From: an uncultured Mitsuokella sp.
GTDB taxonomy: Bacteria > Bacillota > Negativicutes > Selenomonadales > Selenomonadaceae
NCBI GenBank assembly: GCA_945877355.1
Contig: CAMCRT010000001.1
Span: 56,831-120,830 of the forward strand
Reading direction: 5' to 3'
Length of the DNA: 64,000 nucleotides
Notes under the pieces: model-generated
Told to the model about the DNA's origin: nothing
The model's database searches: none
What the model saw: only the letters and a program-made list of their open reading frames with translations
Part shown: piece after piece, positions 35,952 through 45,869 of the stretch
Position numbering within the stretch: position 1 is the stretch's first letter
Layout of the letters: every line of letters starts with the position of its first letter
Program-made: the position numbers and the translations under genes

Positions 35952-36755
35952 ATGGAAAAAATCGGCTTACTGGCAGGCGCGGGAAAGCTCCCGGTGGAGT
36001 GTGCCCGGGCAGCGCAGGCCCACGGCTATGAGGTCTACGCCATCGCACTCCTCCCGGAGACGGACAAGGAGCTAAAGGATGTGGCGGCCCACTACGAAGA
36101 AATCTCCATCGGAAAGCTCCAAGGGATTCTCGACTACCTGAAGCAGAACGAGCTCAAGCGCGTCACCATGATCGGCAAGGTCACGAAGGAGCTCCTCTTC
36201 TCCGGGAAGATCCAGCCGGACATGCGGGCCATGCAGCTCATCATGGGCCTGCCGGACAGGAGCGACGACACCATCATGATGGCCTTCGTCCGGGAGCTGG
36301 CAAAGGAAGGGGCCCAGGCCTTCGACCAGACCTCCCTCATCCGCACCCTTATGCCCTCCCGGGGCAATCTCACGGAGCGGGAGCCCAGCGAGGCGGAGCG
36401 CAAGGACATGGAGTTCGGCTTCCGCATGGCAAAGGAGCTGGGACGCCTGGACGTGGGCCAGACCGTCGTGGTGAAGGACCTCGCCGTCATGGCCCTCGAG
36501 GCCATCGAGGGCACGGATGCCTGCATCCGCCGGGGCGGCGAGCTCGCCCGGGGCGGCGCCGTCGTCGTCAAGGTGGCAAAGCCGGAGCAGGACGACCGCT
36601 TCGACGTGCCCACCGTCGGCCTCCAGACGCTGAAGTCCATGGTGGAGAGCGGCTGCAAGGCCCTCGCCATCGAGGCAGGCAAGACGCTCCTCGTGGAGCG
36701 GGACGAGGTCCTTGCCCTCGCCAATGAAAAGGGAATTGCCATCACGGCTCTTTGA
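35952..36755 (+). CDS. lpxI: UDP-2,3-diacylglucosamine pyrophosphatase LpxI
   Basis: Hydrolyses UDP-diacyl-GlcN to lipid X, replacing LpxH. 267 aa with the LpxI (DUF1009) features GLLAGAGKLPVECARAAQAHGYEV, the DQTSLIRTLMPSRGNLTERE segment and the C-terminal VPTVGLQTLKSMVESGCKALAIEAGKT pattern. It lies 29 nt after lpxA. Confidence 0.95.
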   Translation: MEKIGLLAGAGKLPVECARAAQAHGYEVYAIALLPETDKELKDVAAHYEEISIGKLQGILDYLKQNELKRVTMIGKVTKELLFSGKIQPDMRAMQLIMGLPDRSDDTIMMAFVRELAKEGAQAFDQTSLIRTLMPSRGNLTEREPSEAERKDMEFGFRMAKELGRLDVGQTVVVKDLAVMALEAIEGTDACIRRGGELARGGAVVVKVAKPEQDDRFDVPTVGLQTLKSMVESGCKALAIEAGKTLLVERDEVLALANEKGIAITAL

Positions 36756-36795
36756 TGGTACGATAAAAGGAGCGCAGACGCGTTCAACCAGCAGT

Positions 36796-36834
36796 AGGCG
36801 CGAAAAGCCGCAAAAGGCATGTTCGCGCCTTTCG
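36796..36834 (+). terminator. Possible terminator after lpxI
   Basis: AGGCGCGAA / TTCGCGCCT stem followed by TTCG; the T-run is poor, so read-through into lpxB is likely. Confidence 0.4.
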
Positions 36835-36896
36835 TGGTGTTTATAGTAATTGATTGTCGACAGTGATTGATTTGAAGGGTGGGAGACGCGCAGTAA

Positions 36897-37072
36897 GTTC
36901 GTATACCCTGCGCGAACCGTTAAGCGTAGTGAGTGCGAAAAGTGCGCGTTCTGCCCCCGGCCGGAATCTTTCGTTCAAGCGAAGCGCGTTTAAGATGGAG
37001 GCCGGTAATTAGGCAGAAAAGCGCACGGGCACTCACGGAGACGTGGTGAGTGCAGGGTATACGCAGCGAACG
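36897..37072. repeat. Family C long-hairpin repeat, copy 2
   Basis: Arms GTATACCCTGC / GCAGGGTATAC, GAGTGC / GCACTC, GTGCGC / GCGCAC and GGCCGG / GGCCGG-pairing core. It is inserted between lpxI and lpxB inside the lipid A cluster. Confidence 0.85.
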
Positions 37073-37090
37073 AATCTTAGGAGGTTCCAT

Positions 37091-38242
37091 ATGAAGCTTA
37101 TGCTTTCGGCGGGGGAGGTCTCGGGAGACCTTCATGGGGAGGAGCTTGCCCGCGCTATCCTCCAGCAGGCACCCGATACCGTCCTCTTTGGCTTCGGCGG
37201 CGACCGCATGGAGGTCGCCGGCGTCCGGCTTGTCAAGAACTTCGCCGACTTTAGTGTCATGGGCGTCTGGGAAGTCCTCAAGAACCTCGGCCGCATCAAG
37301 CGCCTTCTCGATGACCTCACGAAGGCTCTGGAGGAAGAAAAGCCCGACCTTCTCGTCCTCATCGACTACCCCGACTTCAACTGGCGCCTGGCGAAGCGGG
37401 CGAAAGCTCTCGGCATCCCCGTCTTTTCCTACATCCCGCCCTCTGCCTGGGCCTGGCGAAAGGGCAGGGCCAAGACCTGTGCCGCCCTTGCCACCGAGTT
37501 TGTCGCCATATTTCCCCATGAACTCGAGCCCTACCAAAGGGCCGGAGCCCGCATCTCCTTCGTGGGGAACCCCCTCGTGGACGCCGTCCACCCGGAGATC
37601 TCCCTCCCAAAGGCCCGGCAGCACTTCGGCATCAGAGAAAATGACCATGTGGTGCTCCTCCTGCCCGGCAGCCGCGCCCAGGAGATCGAGCTCCTGCTCC
37701 CCGATATGCTGGGGGCCGTGAAGCTCCTCGCAGAAAGGCGGCCCGAGACGAAGTTCTTCCTGCCCGTGGGCTCTGAGACCCTGCGGCCTCGCATCGAGGG
37801 GCTTATCAGCCGGGCTGGCGTGGACGTCACCCTCGTGGACGAGTACCGCTACGCACTCATGGCACTCTCCGACGTGGCCATAGCCACCAGCGGCACCGTC
37901 GTCATGGAGGCGGCGCTACTCACGTTGCCCTGTGTGTCCCTGTACCGGTTCCGCCTCCTGAACTACCTCATCGGGAAGCTCCTCGTCCACATCGACAACT
38001 TCACCCTGCCCAATATCCTGGCAGGCCATCGCTTCCAGCCGGAGCTCTTGCAGGGGGAGGTCACGTCGGAGCGCATCGCCGAGGAGACCCTCCGCCTCTA
38101 TCGGGGAGAGAGCGACCGCATCGACGTCTGCATCGACCTTCGCATCGCAGCGGCCCGGCTCGGTCCTCCCGGGGCAGCGGGGCGCATCGCCCAGAAGGTC
38201 CTCGCCTGCGCTCGGCGGGTGGGCGCAGGAGCCGACGAATAG
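37091..38242 (+). CDS. lpxB: Lipid-A-disaccharide synthase
   Basis: GT19 glycosyltransferase joining lipid X and UDP-diacyl-GlcN. 383 aa: MKLMLSAGEVSGDLHGEELA, YIPPSAWAWRKGRAK, FVGNPLVD, LLPGSRAQEI and ATSGTVVMEAAL are the family motifs. GGAGG lies 7 nt before the ATG at 37091. The start follows a family C repeat closely. Confidence 0.96.
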   Translation: MKLMLSAGEVSGDLHGEELARAILQQAPDTVLFGFGGDRMEVAGVRLVKNFADFSVMGVWEVLKNLGRIKRLLDDLTKALEEEKPDLLVLIDYPDFNWRLAKRAKALGIPVFSYIPPSAWAWRKGRAKTCAALATEFVAIFPHELEPYQRAGARISFVGNPLVDAVHPEISLPKARQHFGIRENDHVVLLLPGSRAQEIELLLPDMLGAVKLLAERRPETKFFLPVGSETLRPRIEGLISRAGVDVTLVDEYRYALMALSDVAIATSGTVVMEAALLTLPCVSLYRFRLLNYLIGKLLVHIDNFTLPNILAGHRFQPELLQGEVTSERIAEETLRLYRGESDRIDVCIDLRIAAARLGPPGAAGRIAQKVLACARRVGAGADE

Positions 38243-38271
38243 CCTATTAGTTTCCAGGAGCGAAACCATTT

Positions 38272-40002
38272 ATGAAGAACTACAAGCGGCTGCTTGGCTA
38301 CATGCGGCCCTATATGAAGCAGTTTGCCCTGGCCGTCGTCTGCATCATCATGGCGGCGGCGGCAAACCTCTATCTCCCCTGGATCATCAAGGACATGATC
38401 GACAAGGTGCTGGCGGACAAGGACATGGCCATGCTCAACCTTATCTGCGTGGGCATCGTGGTGGTGTTCCTCCTGCGGGGTATCTTCTTCTACGGCCAGT
38501 CCTACCTCGTATCCTACATCGGCCAGAAGGTCATCATCGATGTGCGGGAGGTCATGTTCCGCAAATTCCAGCGTATGCCCATGGCCTACTTCGACCAGCA
38601 CCAGACCGGCGAGACCATGAGCTACATCACGAACGACGTGCAGGCCATCCAGAGCGCACTCGTGGATCAGCTCATCGAGATGGTCACAGAGGGCTCCATC
38701 CTCATCGGCTCCATCGTCTTCATGTTCGTGCTGGACTGGAAGCTCTCCCTCCTGACCATCATCGTCATCCCCCTAGTGGGGCAGGCCATGAAGGTCTTCG
38801 GCCGGAAGCTCAAGCGGAATGGCACCGTCATCCAGGAGCGCCTCGCTGACATCACCTCCCTTCTCCAGGAGAGCATCTCCTCCATCCGGGTGGTGAAGTC
38901 CTTCGTCCGGGAGCAGTATGAGATCGACCGCTTCATCCATCAGAACAACTTGAACTTCCAGGCGGCCATGAAGAACGTCCAGCTCACGAGCCTCCTGACC
39001 CCCTCCGTGGAGTTCCTCGCCGCCATCTCCGTCACCATCATTATATGGTTTGGTGGCTACGAGGTGGTAAACGGCGTCATGACAGCCGGCGCCCTCGTGG
39101 CGTTCCTCACCTACGCCGTGAACCTGGCAAACCCGGTGAAAAGGCTCTCGAGGGTCTACGGCAATCTCCAGCGGGCCATGGCCGCCGTCGACCGCGTCTT
39201 CGAGGTCATCGACCTGAAGGAGACCATCCAGGACAAGCCGGATGCCAAGGTCCTCCCCGAGACAAAAGGTAATGTGGTATTCGATCACGTCTCCTTCGGC
39301 TACAAGGAAGGCCAGCTCGCCCTCCGGGATGTGTCCCTCGAGGCAAAGCCCGGCCAGATGATCGCCTTCGTGGGCCCCTCCGGCGCCGGCAAGTCCACCA
39401 TCGCGAACCTGATTCCGAGATTCTACGAGGTCACAGAGGGCGCCATCCGCATCGACGGCTTTGACATCCGGGACGTGACCGTGGCGTCCCTTCGGGAGCA
39501 GATCGGCATCGTCCCCCAGGAGACCATGCTCTTTTCCACCACCGTGCGGGAAAACATCCGCTACGGCCGCCTGGACGCCACCGACGAGGAAGTGGAGGAG
39601 GCCGCAAAGGCGGCAAACGCCGACGTCTTCATCCGGGACCTCCCCAATGGCTACGACACCGAGATCGGCGAGCGGGGCATGAACCTCTCCGGCGGCCAGC
39701 GCCAGCGCATGGCAATCGCGAGAGCCATCCTCAAGAACCCGAGAATCCTAATCCTAGACGAGGCCACCTCCGCCCTCGACACCGAAAGCGAAAAAATCGT
39801 CCAGGCCGCCCTCGACCACCTCATGGTAGGCCGCACCTCCTTCGTCATAGCCCACCGCCTCTCCACCATCTTCTCCGCCGACCAGATCTACGTCATAGAT
39901 GCCGGCCAGGTCATAGAGCAGGGCACCCACGAAGAACTCCTGAAAAAAGGCGGCCTCTACAGCCATCTCTATAGCATCCAGTTTGGTGGCGAAAAAAATT
40001 AA
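38272..40002 (+). CDS. msbA: Lipid A export ABC transporter MsbA
   Basis: 576-aa half-transporter with six membrane spans (1-300) and an ATPase domain: Walker A GPSGAGKST, signature LSGGQRQR, Walker B ILILDEATS, and H-loop IAHRLST. It flips core-lipid A across the inner membrane. Placement between lpxB and the waaA/lpxK fusion supports MsbA over a generic exporter. Confidence 0.93.
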   Translation: MKNYKRLLGYMRPYMKQFALAVVCIIMAAAANLYLPWIIKDMIDKVLADKDMAMLNLICVGIVVVFLLRGIFFYGQSYLVSYIGQKVIIDVREVMFRKFQRMPMAYFDQHQTGETMSYITNDVQAIQSALVDQLIEMVTEGSILIGSIVFMFVLDWKLSLLTIIVIPLVGQAMKVFGRKLKRNGTVIQERLADITSLLQESISSIRVVKSFVREQYEIDRFIHQNNLNFQAAMKNVQLTSLLTPSVEFLAAISVTIIIWFGGYEVVNGVMTAGALVAFLTYAVNLANPVKRLSRVYGNLQRAMAAVDRVFEVIDLKETIQDKPDAKVLPETKGNVVFDHVSFGYKEGQLALRDVSLEAKPGQMIAFVGPSGAGKSTIANLIPRFYEVTEGAIRIDGFDIRDVTVASLREQIGIVPQETMLFSTTVRENIRYGRLDATDEEVEEAAKAANADVFIRDLPNGYDTEIGERGMNLSGGQRQRMAIARAILKNPRILILDEATSALDTESEKIVQAALDHLMVGRTSFVIAHRLSTIFSADQIYVIDAGQVIEQGTHEELLKKGGLYSHLYSIQFGGEKN

Positions 40003-40038
40003 AGATAGAGCGCAGTACGAATCAGAAAGGGAATGACC

Positions 40039-42555
40039 ATGCAGTTACTTTACAACATTGCGGCGATCTTCATCGTCGTGCTCATCATCCCTGTCTTTCT
40101 CGTGCGCTCCATCCGCGAAAAAGGCTTCGTCGAGCGCATCCGCCAGAGCCTTGGCTTCTTCCCCGAGCACGCCCTTGCGCCCGTGGAGAAAAAAGACTGC
40201 ATCTGGGTCCACGCCGCCTCCGTCGGCGAGATCGTCGCCACCAGTCCCCTCATCAAAGAATTCCGCCGGGAATTTCCAAAGAGCCCCATCCTCGTATCCG
40301 TCGTCACCACCTCCGGCTACGAGATGGCCAACCGCATCATAAAGGATGCCGACGCCATCATCTACTTCCCTCTGGATCTTCCCTGGCTCGCCGGCCACGT
40401 CCTGCGCCGCATCCACCCTCGGGTGTTCCTGCCCGTGGAGACAGAGCTCTGGCCCAACTTCCTCAAGAACGCCCGCCAGATGCACATCCCCGTCATGATG
40501 GTCAATGGACGTATCAGCGACAAGAGCGTGCGCCAGTACAAGCACCTCCACAGCCTCCTGCGGGACATGATCAGCACTGTCAAGATGTTTGCCATGCAGT
40601 CCCCCATCGACGCAGACTACATCAAGCGCCTCGGGGCCCCGCCGGAGCTCGTCACCGTCACGGGCAATACGAAGTTCGACCAGACCTACACCGACGTGAC
40701 CCCCGCCGAGAAGCAGCAGATCCTCCAGGAGATGTGCCTCGAGGATAATGACGGCATCCTTCTCGCCGGCTCCACCCACCGGGGCGAGGAGGAATACGTG
40801 CTGAAGGCCTTTGCCGCCGTGCGGGAGCGTCATCCACGCGCCCGGCTCGTCATCGCCCCCCGAGAGCTCCTGCGTACCGCCGAGGTCTGCCATATCGTCA
40901 AGAAGGCCGGCTTCACCGTGGCTCGCCGCACGGAGCTCAAGGAGCACCCCGAGCAGGCCGACGTGGTCGTCCTCGACACCATCGGCGAGCTCGGCAAGGT
41001 CTACGCCATCGGCGACGTGGTCTACGTGGGCGGCTCCCTCGTGACCCACGGCGGCCACAACATCCTGGAGCCCGCCGCCCATGGCAAGGCCATCGTGGTG
41101 GGGCACAACATGTTCAACTTCAAGGACACCCACGCCCTTTTCAAAAAGCGCAACGCCTGCATCACCGTCAAGGACGCAGGCGAGCTCGCCCGGGAAGTGG
41201 CCCGGCTCTTCGACGATGCGGATCACCGCCATCGCATGGAGCAGGAGACCCTCGCCATCGTAAATGAAAACAAGGGCGCCTCAAGAAAGTCCGCCCTCAT
41301 CCTCCGGGACATGCTCGAGGCCTACGAGTCGAGCCCCGAGAACGCCCATCGGGTGCGGGCAACCCAGAAGATTACCAATTTCCAGACCTACTTCATCGAC
41401 CTCGTCGTCCACAGCCGGGAGGCCCATGGCCTCCTCGTCCATATTTTCCTCGGCGTGCTCTACCTTTTTTCCCTCCTCTATGGGCTTCTCGTCAATGCCA
41501 AGCTCAAGGGCTACGAGTGGGGCATCTTCCACCGGGATAAGCTGGACTGCTTCGTCATCAGCCTCGGCAACGTCACCGTGGGTGGCACCGGCAAGACCCC
41601 GACAGCCCAGCGCCTGGCGAAAGATATCCGGGACATGGGCTATCGGGTCGTCATCCTCAACCGGGGCTACCGGGCCAAGTGGCATGGGGAAGTGGGCATC
41701 GTCTCCGACGGCAAAAAACTCCACATGGACGCGGCGGAGGCGGGTGACGAGGCCTATATGCTGGCAAAGCACCTGCCGAATGTCCCCGTCCTCATCGGCG
41801 CGGAGCGCGTCAAGACAGGCCGCTACGCCATCGAGCACTTCGGTGCGGAGGTGGCCATCCTCGACGACGGCTACCAGCACTGGCAGCTGGCCCGGGATCT
41901 GGACATCCTTCTCGTGGATGCGGTCAATGTCTTCGGCAACGGCCACATCCTGCCCCGCGGGTCCCTCAGAGAGCCCGTGTCCCATGTGAACCGGGCCGAT
42001 GTGGCCCTCCTGACGAAGGTGGACCAGGCAGCGCCAGGGGCGAGGGAGGAGATCTGGGCGACCCTCGCCAAATACAACCCGACAGCGCGCATCGTGGAGA
42101 GCGTCCACCAGCCCCGCTGCTTCGTGCCGCTCGCCGACTGGTACGTCAATATCACAGGCGACGGCATCGATGTGGAGCGGCTCCGGGGCAAGCGGGTCAT
42201 GGCGGTCTCCGCCATCGGCAACCCCGCCTCCTTCGAGCAGACGCTGGCCGATCTCGGCGTCGTCATCGTGGAGAGCCTGCGCTATCCCGACCACCACGAC
42301 TATGCCATGAGCGAGATGACCGACATCCTCCTCCAGGCGGAAAAGGTCGGCGTCGATGCCATCGTCGTGACGGAAAAGGACGCGGTGAAGATTCCCGTGG
42401 ACGTGGCGCGGGAGTCCTGGAGCGTCCCCGTCTACGTCATCAGCGTGGAAGTTACATTCCAGGAGGGGGCGGAGGATATCCGAAGCCTTCTCATGAAGCG
42501 TATCCCCGAGCGCCTCGAGGAAGTGAGGCTTCAGCCTGCAAAGGAGAAAGCATGA
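40039..42555 (+). CDS. waaA-lpxK: Fused Kdo transferase (WaaA/KdtA) and tetraacyldisaccharide 4'-kinase (LpxK)
   Basis: 838 aa. Residues 1 to about 425 are WaaA (GT30): a membrane anchor, IWVHAASVGEIVATSPLIKE, FLPVETELWPNFL, TGNTKFDQ, GSTHRGEEE and GGHNILEPAA. From about 455 a second membrane segment and LpxK follow: Walker A-like GNVTVGGTGKTP at about 510, LNRGYRAKW, GDEAYMLA, ILDDGYQHW and VTEKDAVKI. The chain thus phosphorylates lipid A at 4' and adds Kdo. The reading frame is continuous across the junction. ATG at 40039 is better spaced from AAAGGG than the ATG 6 nt earlier. Confidence 0.93.
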   Translation: MQLLYNIAAIFIVVLIIPVFLVRSIREKGFVERIRQSLGFFPEHALAPVEKKDCIWVHAASVGEIVATSPLIKEFRREFPKSPILVSVVTTSGYEMANRIIKDADAIIYFPLDLPWLAGHVLRRIHPRVFLPVETELWPNFLKNARQMHIPVMMVNGRISDKSVRQYKHLHSLLRDMISTVKMFAMQSPIDADYIKRLGAPPELVTVTGNTKFDQTYTDVTPAEKQQILQEMCLEDNDGILLAGSTHRGEEEYVLKAFAAVRERHPRARLVIAPRELLRTAEVCHIVKKAGFTVARRTELKEHPEQADVVVLDTIGELGKVYAIGDVVYVGGSLVTHGGHNILEPAAHGKAIVVGHNMFNFKDTHALFKKRNACITVKDAGELAREVARLFDDADHRHRMEQETLAIVNENKGASRKSALILRDMLEAYESSPENAHRVRATQKITNFQTYFIDLVVHSREAHGLLVHIFLGVLYLFSLLYGLLVNAKLKGYEWGIFHRDKLDCFVISLGNVTVGGTGKTPTAQRLAKDIRDMGYRVVILNRGYRAKWHGEVGIVSDGKKLHMDAAEAGDEAYMLAKHLPNVPVLIGAERVKTGRYAIEHFGAEVAILDDGYQHWQLARDLDILLVDAVNVFGNGHILPRGSLREPVSHVNRADVALLTKVDQAAPGAREEIWATLAKYNPTARIVESVHQPRCFVPLADWYVNITGDGIDVERLRGKRVMAVSAIGNPASFEQTLADLGVVIVESLRYPDHHDYAMSEMTDILLQAEKVGVDAIVVTEKDAVKIPVDVARESWSVPVYVISVEVTFQEGAEDIRSLLMKRIPERLEEVRLQPAKEKA

Positions 42556-43301
42556 TGAAAAATAAAGTTCTCTGCGTCATTCCCGCCCGCTACGCCTCGA
42601 CGCGCCTTCCGGGAAAGCCCCTGAAAGACATCCAGGGAAAGCCCATGATCGTCCGGGTCTACGAGCGGGCAAGGGAGGCACGTCGCCTTCTCGATACCGT
42701 CGTCGCCACGGATGACGAGCGCATAAAGGCTGCCCTGGAGGCAGCAGGGGGGAAGGCCGTCATGACCCGCTCTGACCACCCCACGGGCACCGACCGGCTC
42801 GCCGAGGTGGCGGAGAAATACCCGGACGTGGACACCATCCTGAACGTCCAGGGGGACGAGCCCCTCATCGACCCGGCCCTCATCGACGAGCTGGCCGCCG
42901 CCTTTGACGAGGACGAGGAGCTCGCTATGGCCACCGTCGCCACGCCCATCGAGGACGAGGCGGAGAGGGACAACCCCAACAACGTGAAGGTCGTCCTGGA
43001 TAAGCAGGGCTACGCCCTCTACTTCTCCCGCTCCCGGATTCCCTATCCGAGGAAGGCAGGGGCACCCGTCTACAAGCACATCGGCATCTACGCCTACCGG
43101 CGCAGCTTCCTGCTGGCGTACGCAAAGATGGCGCCCACGCCCCTGGAGACGAGCGAGAGCCTCGAGCAGCTTCGGGCCCTGGAGAACGGCTACCGCATCA
43201 AGGTCATCACGACGGACAGGAAATTCGTCGGCGTCGATACGGAGGAGGACCTCAAAAGGGTCAATGAAATCTATCAAGAAATGGAAGGAGCATCACGATG
43301 A
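42552..43301 (+). CDS. kdsB: CMP-Kdo synthetase
   Basis: 249 aa. Activates Kdo with CTP. Motifs: [33 protein letters not shown] and [13 protein letters not shown]. It overlaps both neighbours by 4 nt (ATGA), so synthesis of CMP-Kdo is coupled to its transferase. Confidence 0.97.
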   Translation: MMKNKVLCVIPARYASTRLPGKPLKDIQGKPMIVRVYERAREARRLLDTVVATDDERIKAALEAAGGKAVMTRSDHPTGTDRLAEVAEKYPDVDTILNVQGDEPLIDPALIDELAAAFDEDEELAMATVATPIEDEAERDNPNNVKVVLDKQGYALYFSRSRIPYPRKAGAPVYKHIGIYAYRRSFLLAYAKMAPTPLETSESLEQLRALENGYRIKVITTDRKFVGVDTEEDLKRVNEIYQEMEGASR

Positions 43302-44116
43302 ACAAGGTACAGCTTGGAACTTTTGCCATTGGAGAAGGGGAGCCATTGACCCTCTTTGCAGGGCCCTGCGTCCTGGAGGGGCTCGACCGCTGCCTCCTCA
43401 TCGGCCGCACCATCAAGGATATCTGCGGCCGCCTGGGCGTGAACTACGTCTTCAAGGCCTCCTTTGACAAGGCCAACCGTTCCTCCTTCCACAGCTTCCG
43501 GGGCCCCGGTATGGAAAAGGGCATCGAGATGCTCGCCGAGATAAAAAAAGAGCTGAACGTTCCCATCGTCACCGACATCCACGAGACGTATCAGGCAGAG
43601 CCCGTGGCGAAGGTGGCCGACGTCCTCCAGATTCCCGCCTTCCTCTGCCGCCAGACCGACCTCCTCCACGCCGCCGCCAAGACCGGCCGCATCGTCAACG
43701 TGAAAAAGGGACAGTTCCTGGCCCCCGAGGACATGCGCAATGTGGTGGACAAGCTCCACGAATGCGGCTGTGAGAGCCTGCTCCTCACCGAGCGGGGCGC
43801 CACCTTCGGCTACCACAACCTGGTGGTCGACATGCGCAGCCTTCCCATCATGCGCAGCTTCGGCTATCCCATCGTCTTTGACGGCACCCACAGCGTCCAG
43901 CTCCCGGGAGGCGGCGGCACCGTCTCCTCCGGCAACCGCGAATACGTCCCCACCCTCGTGCGCGCCGCCGCCGGCGCCGGCATCGACGCCCTCTTCCTCG
44001 AGGTTCACGACAACCCAGAAGAAGCCCTTTCCGACGGCGCCAACATGATCTACCTCGACAAGCTGGAGGACCTCCTAAAGGACGCCATCGCGATTCACAA
44101 AATCGTGCAGAAGTAA
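43298..44116 (+). CDS. kdsA: Kdo-8-phosphate synthase
   Basis: 272 aa. Condenses PEP with arabinose-5-phosphate. Motifs: [30 protein letters not shown]-like [29 protein letters not shown], and the [12 protein letters not shown] segment. No kdsD isomerase is present in the window. Confidence 0.97.
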   Translation: MNKVQLGTFAIGEGEPLTLFAGPCVLEGLDRCLLIGRTIKDICGRLGVNYVFKASFDKANRSSFHSFRGPGMEKGIEMLAEIKKELNVPIVTDIHETYQAEPVAKVADVLQIPAFLCRQTDLLHAAAKTGRIVNVKKGQFLAPEDMRNVVDKLHECGCESLLLTERGATFGYHNLVVDMRSLPIMRSFGYPIVFDGTHSVQLPGGGGTVSSGNREYVPTLVRAAAGAGIDALFLEVHDNPEEALSDGANMIYLDKLEDLLKDAIAIHKIVQK

Positions 44117-44155
44117 TGTGTGGATAGAGTAGGAAGATGCAGTAGCATGTGAGCC

Positions 44156-44319
44156 CATGTATCCCTAAGCGAACCGTTAAGCGGAACAGTCGCGAAAAGT
44201 GTGCGTTCTGCCCCGGCCGGAATCTTTCGTTCAAGCAAAGCGCGTTTAAGATGGAGGCCGGTAATTAAGCAGAAAAGCACACGGGCGACTGTGTAGCGTG
44301 GTGAGTGTGGGATATATGG
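44156..44319. repeat. Family C long-hairpin repeat, copy 3
   Basis: Arms CATGTATCCC / GGGATATATG, CAGTCGC / GCGACTG, GTGTGC / GCACAC. The inner pair is GTGTGC/GCACAC where copies 1 and 2 have GTGCGC/GCGCAC, a compensated change. It lies between kdsA and kdsC. Confidence 0.85.
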
Positions 44320-44353
44320 GCGAACAACACGGACTAGCTAGGAAGGGAATTTT

Positions 44354-44920
44354 ATGGACTTCACGCATGATGCGATAGAGCGGGCGAAGCGGGTGAAGCT
44401 TATCATTCTTGACGTGGACGGCGTCCTCACCCGGGGCGACATCTTTGTGAGCGACAGCGCCGAGTATATCAAAGCCTTCTACTGCCGCGACGGCCTCGCC
44501 ATCACCGTCTCCCGCAAATTCGGGATTCAGAGCGCCATCATCACCGGCCGCCAGTCTCCGCCCACGGCTTACCGGGCAAAGGAGCTCCATATCGAGCACT
44601 TCTACCAGGGCAAGCTCGACAAGCGGGAGGCCTACAAGGACCTCAAGGCAAAGACCGGCCTCACCGACGAAGAAATCGCCTACATCGGCGACGACCTCGT
44701 AGATCTCCCCATCATGGGCCAGGTAGGCTTCCCCGCCGCCGTAGGCGACGCCGTTCCCGAGGTCAAAGAAGCCGCTGTATTCACCTCCGGCTTCGAAGGC
44801 GGCCACGGCGCCGTCCGGGAGACTATAGAATTCATCCTAAAGGCCCAGGGCCTCTGGGCAGATGTCTTATCTTCCTTTGGGGTCAAACCAAAGGGGGACA
44901 TATCAAATCTAGTGCAGTAA
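44354..44920 (+). CDS. kdsC: Kdo-8-phosphate phosphatase
   Basis: 188-aa HAD phosphatase without a cap domain. Motif I LDVDGVLTRG, motif II ITGRQS, the Lys in KLDKREAY and motif IV YIGDDLVDLPIM are present. It releases Kdo for KdsB. Confidence 0.95.
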   Translation: MDFTHDAIERAKRVKLIILDVDGVLTRGDIFVSDSAEYIKAFYCRDGLAITVSRKFGIQSAIITGRQSPPTAYRAKELHIEHFYQGKLDKREAYKDLKAKTGLTDEEIAYIGDDLVDLPIMGQVGFPAAVGDAVPEVKEAAVFTSGFEGGHGAVRETIEFILKAQGLWADVLSSFGVKPKGDISNLVQ

Positions 44921-44951
44921 ATAAAAAGGAATGTCGAAAAGGGGGCTGTTC

Positions 44952-45869
44952 ATGCATTACAAAATGGTCATGCTGCTAAGCTTTCTTGCCTGCCATACGC
45001 CATATCGCATCCTTATGGCTGCAGGCTGGGTGCTTGGACAGCTCTACTACATCCTCATCAAAAAACAGCGCGAGCGCGCCATCAATCAGATGATGCCCGC
45101 GCTCCACATGACCCGGGCCGAAGCCGAAAAGACCGTCCGCGCCTCCTTCGTCAACCTCGCCCGCAACGTCCTCGAGATCCTCTACATGCCCCACCTCACA
45201 AAAGAGAACTTCCATGAGTATGTGGAGATCGACCACATCGAGCGCATGGAGCAGGCCCTCGCCGAAGGCCATGGCGTCGTCGTCCTCACCGGCCACATCG
45301 GCACCTGGGAATGGCTCTCCGCCGCCTTCACCATGCACGACATGCCCGTCACCGCCATCGCCAAGCCCCAGCCCAACATGCAGTACACCTACGCCCTCAA
45401 CGACCTCCGGAAGACCATCAACGTGGAGATCTTCTCCCGGGGCACCAGCGAGCTTCTCGCGGCAGCCCGGGCCCTGAAGTCCGGCAAAATCCTCGGTTTT
45501 CTCGCCGACCAGGACGCCGGCCCCGGCGGCGCCTTCATCCCCTTCCTGGGGAAGATCGCCTCCACACCCATGGGCCCCGCCGTCTTTGCCCGGAAATTCA
45601 ACTCGCCCGTCCTGCCCGCCTTTATCCTGCGGCAGAAAAATGGCAAGCACAAAGTCGTCATCGGGGAGATCCTGCGCTACGAATCCACCGGCGATACGGA
45701 TAAGGATCTTTTCACCTTCACGGAGCGCATGACGAAGATCGTCGAGAACATCATCCGGGAGAATCCCACCCAGTGGCTCTGGTTCCAGAAGCGGTGGAAC
45801 ACGGCGCCGGAGCAGCAGAAATTTGGAAAGCACCACACGGTCAAGGCAGAGGAGGAATCATCAACTTGA
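44952..45869 (+). CDS. LpxL/HtrB-like lysophospholipid (lipid A) acyltransferase
   Basis: 305 aa. An N-terminal membrane segment is followed by the HxxxxE acyltransferase motif in TGHIGTWEW, then FSRGTSELLAAARALKSGKI and FLADQDAG..FIPFLGK, the family pattern. It would add a secondary acyl chain to Kdo2-lipid IVA. GGGGG precedes the ATG at 44952 by 6 nt; the ATG 21 nt upstream has its purine tract too close. It overlaps lptC by 4 nt. Only one such gene is seen here, so its LpxL versus LpxM role is open. Confidence 0.9.
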   Translation: MHYKMVMLLSFLACHTPYRILMAAGWVLGQLYYILIKKQRERAINQMMPALHMTRAEAEKTVRASFVNLARNVLEILYMPHLTKENFHEYVEIDHIERMEQALAEGHGVVVLTGHIGTWEWLSAAFTMHDMPVTAIAKPQPNMQYTYALNDLRKTINVEIFSRGTSELLAAARALKSGKILGFLADQDAGPGGAFIPFLGKIASTPMGPAVFARKFNSPVLPAFILRQKNGKHKVVIGEILRYESTGDTDKDLFTFTERMTKIVENIIRENPTQWLWFQKRWNTAPEQQKFGKHHTVKAEEESST

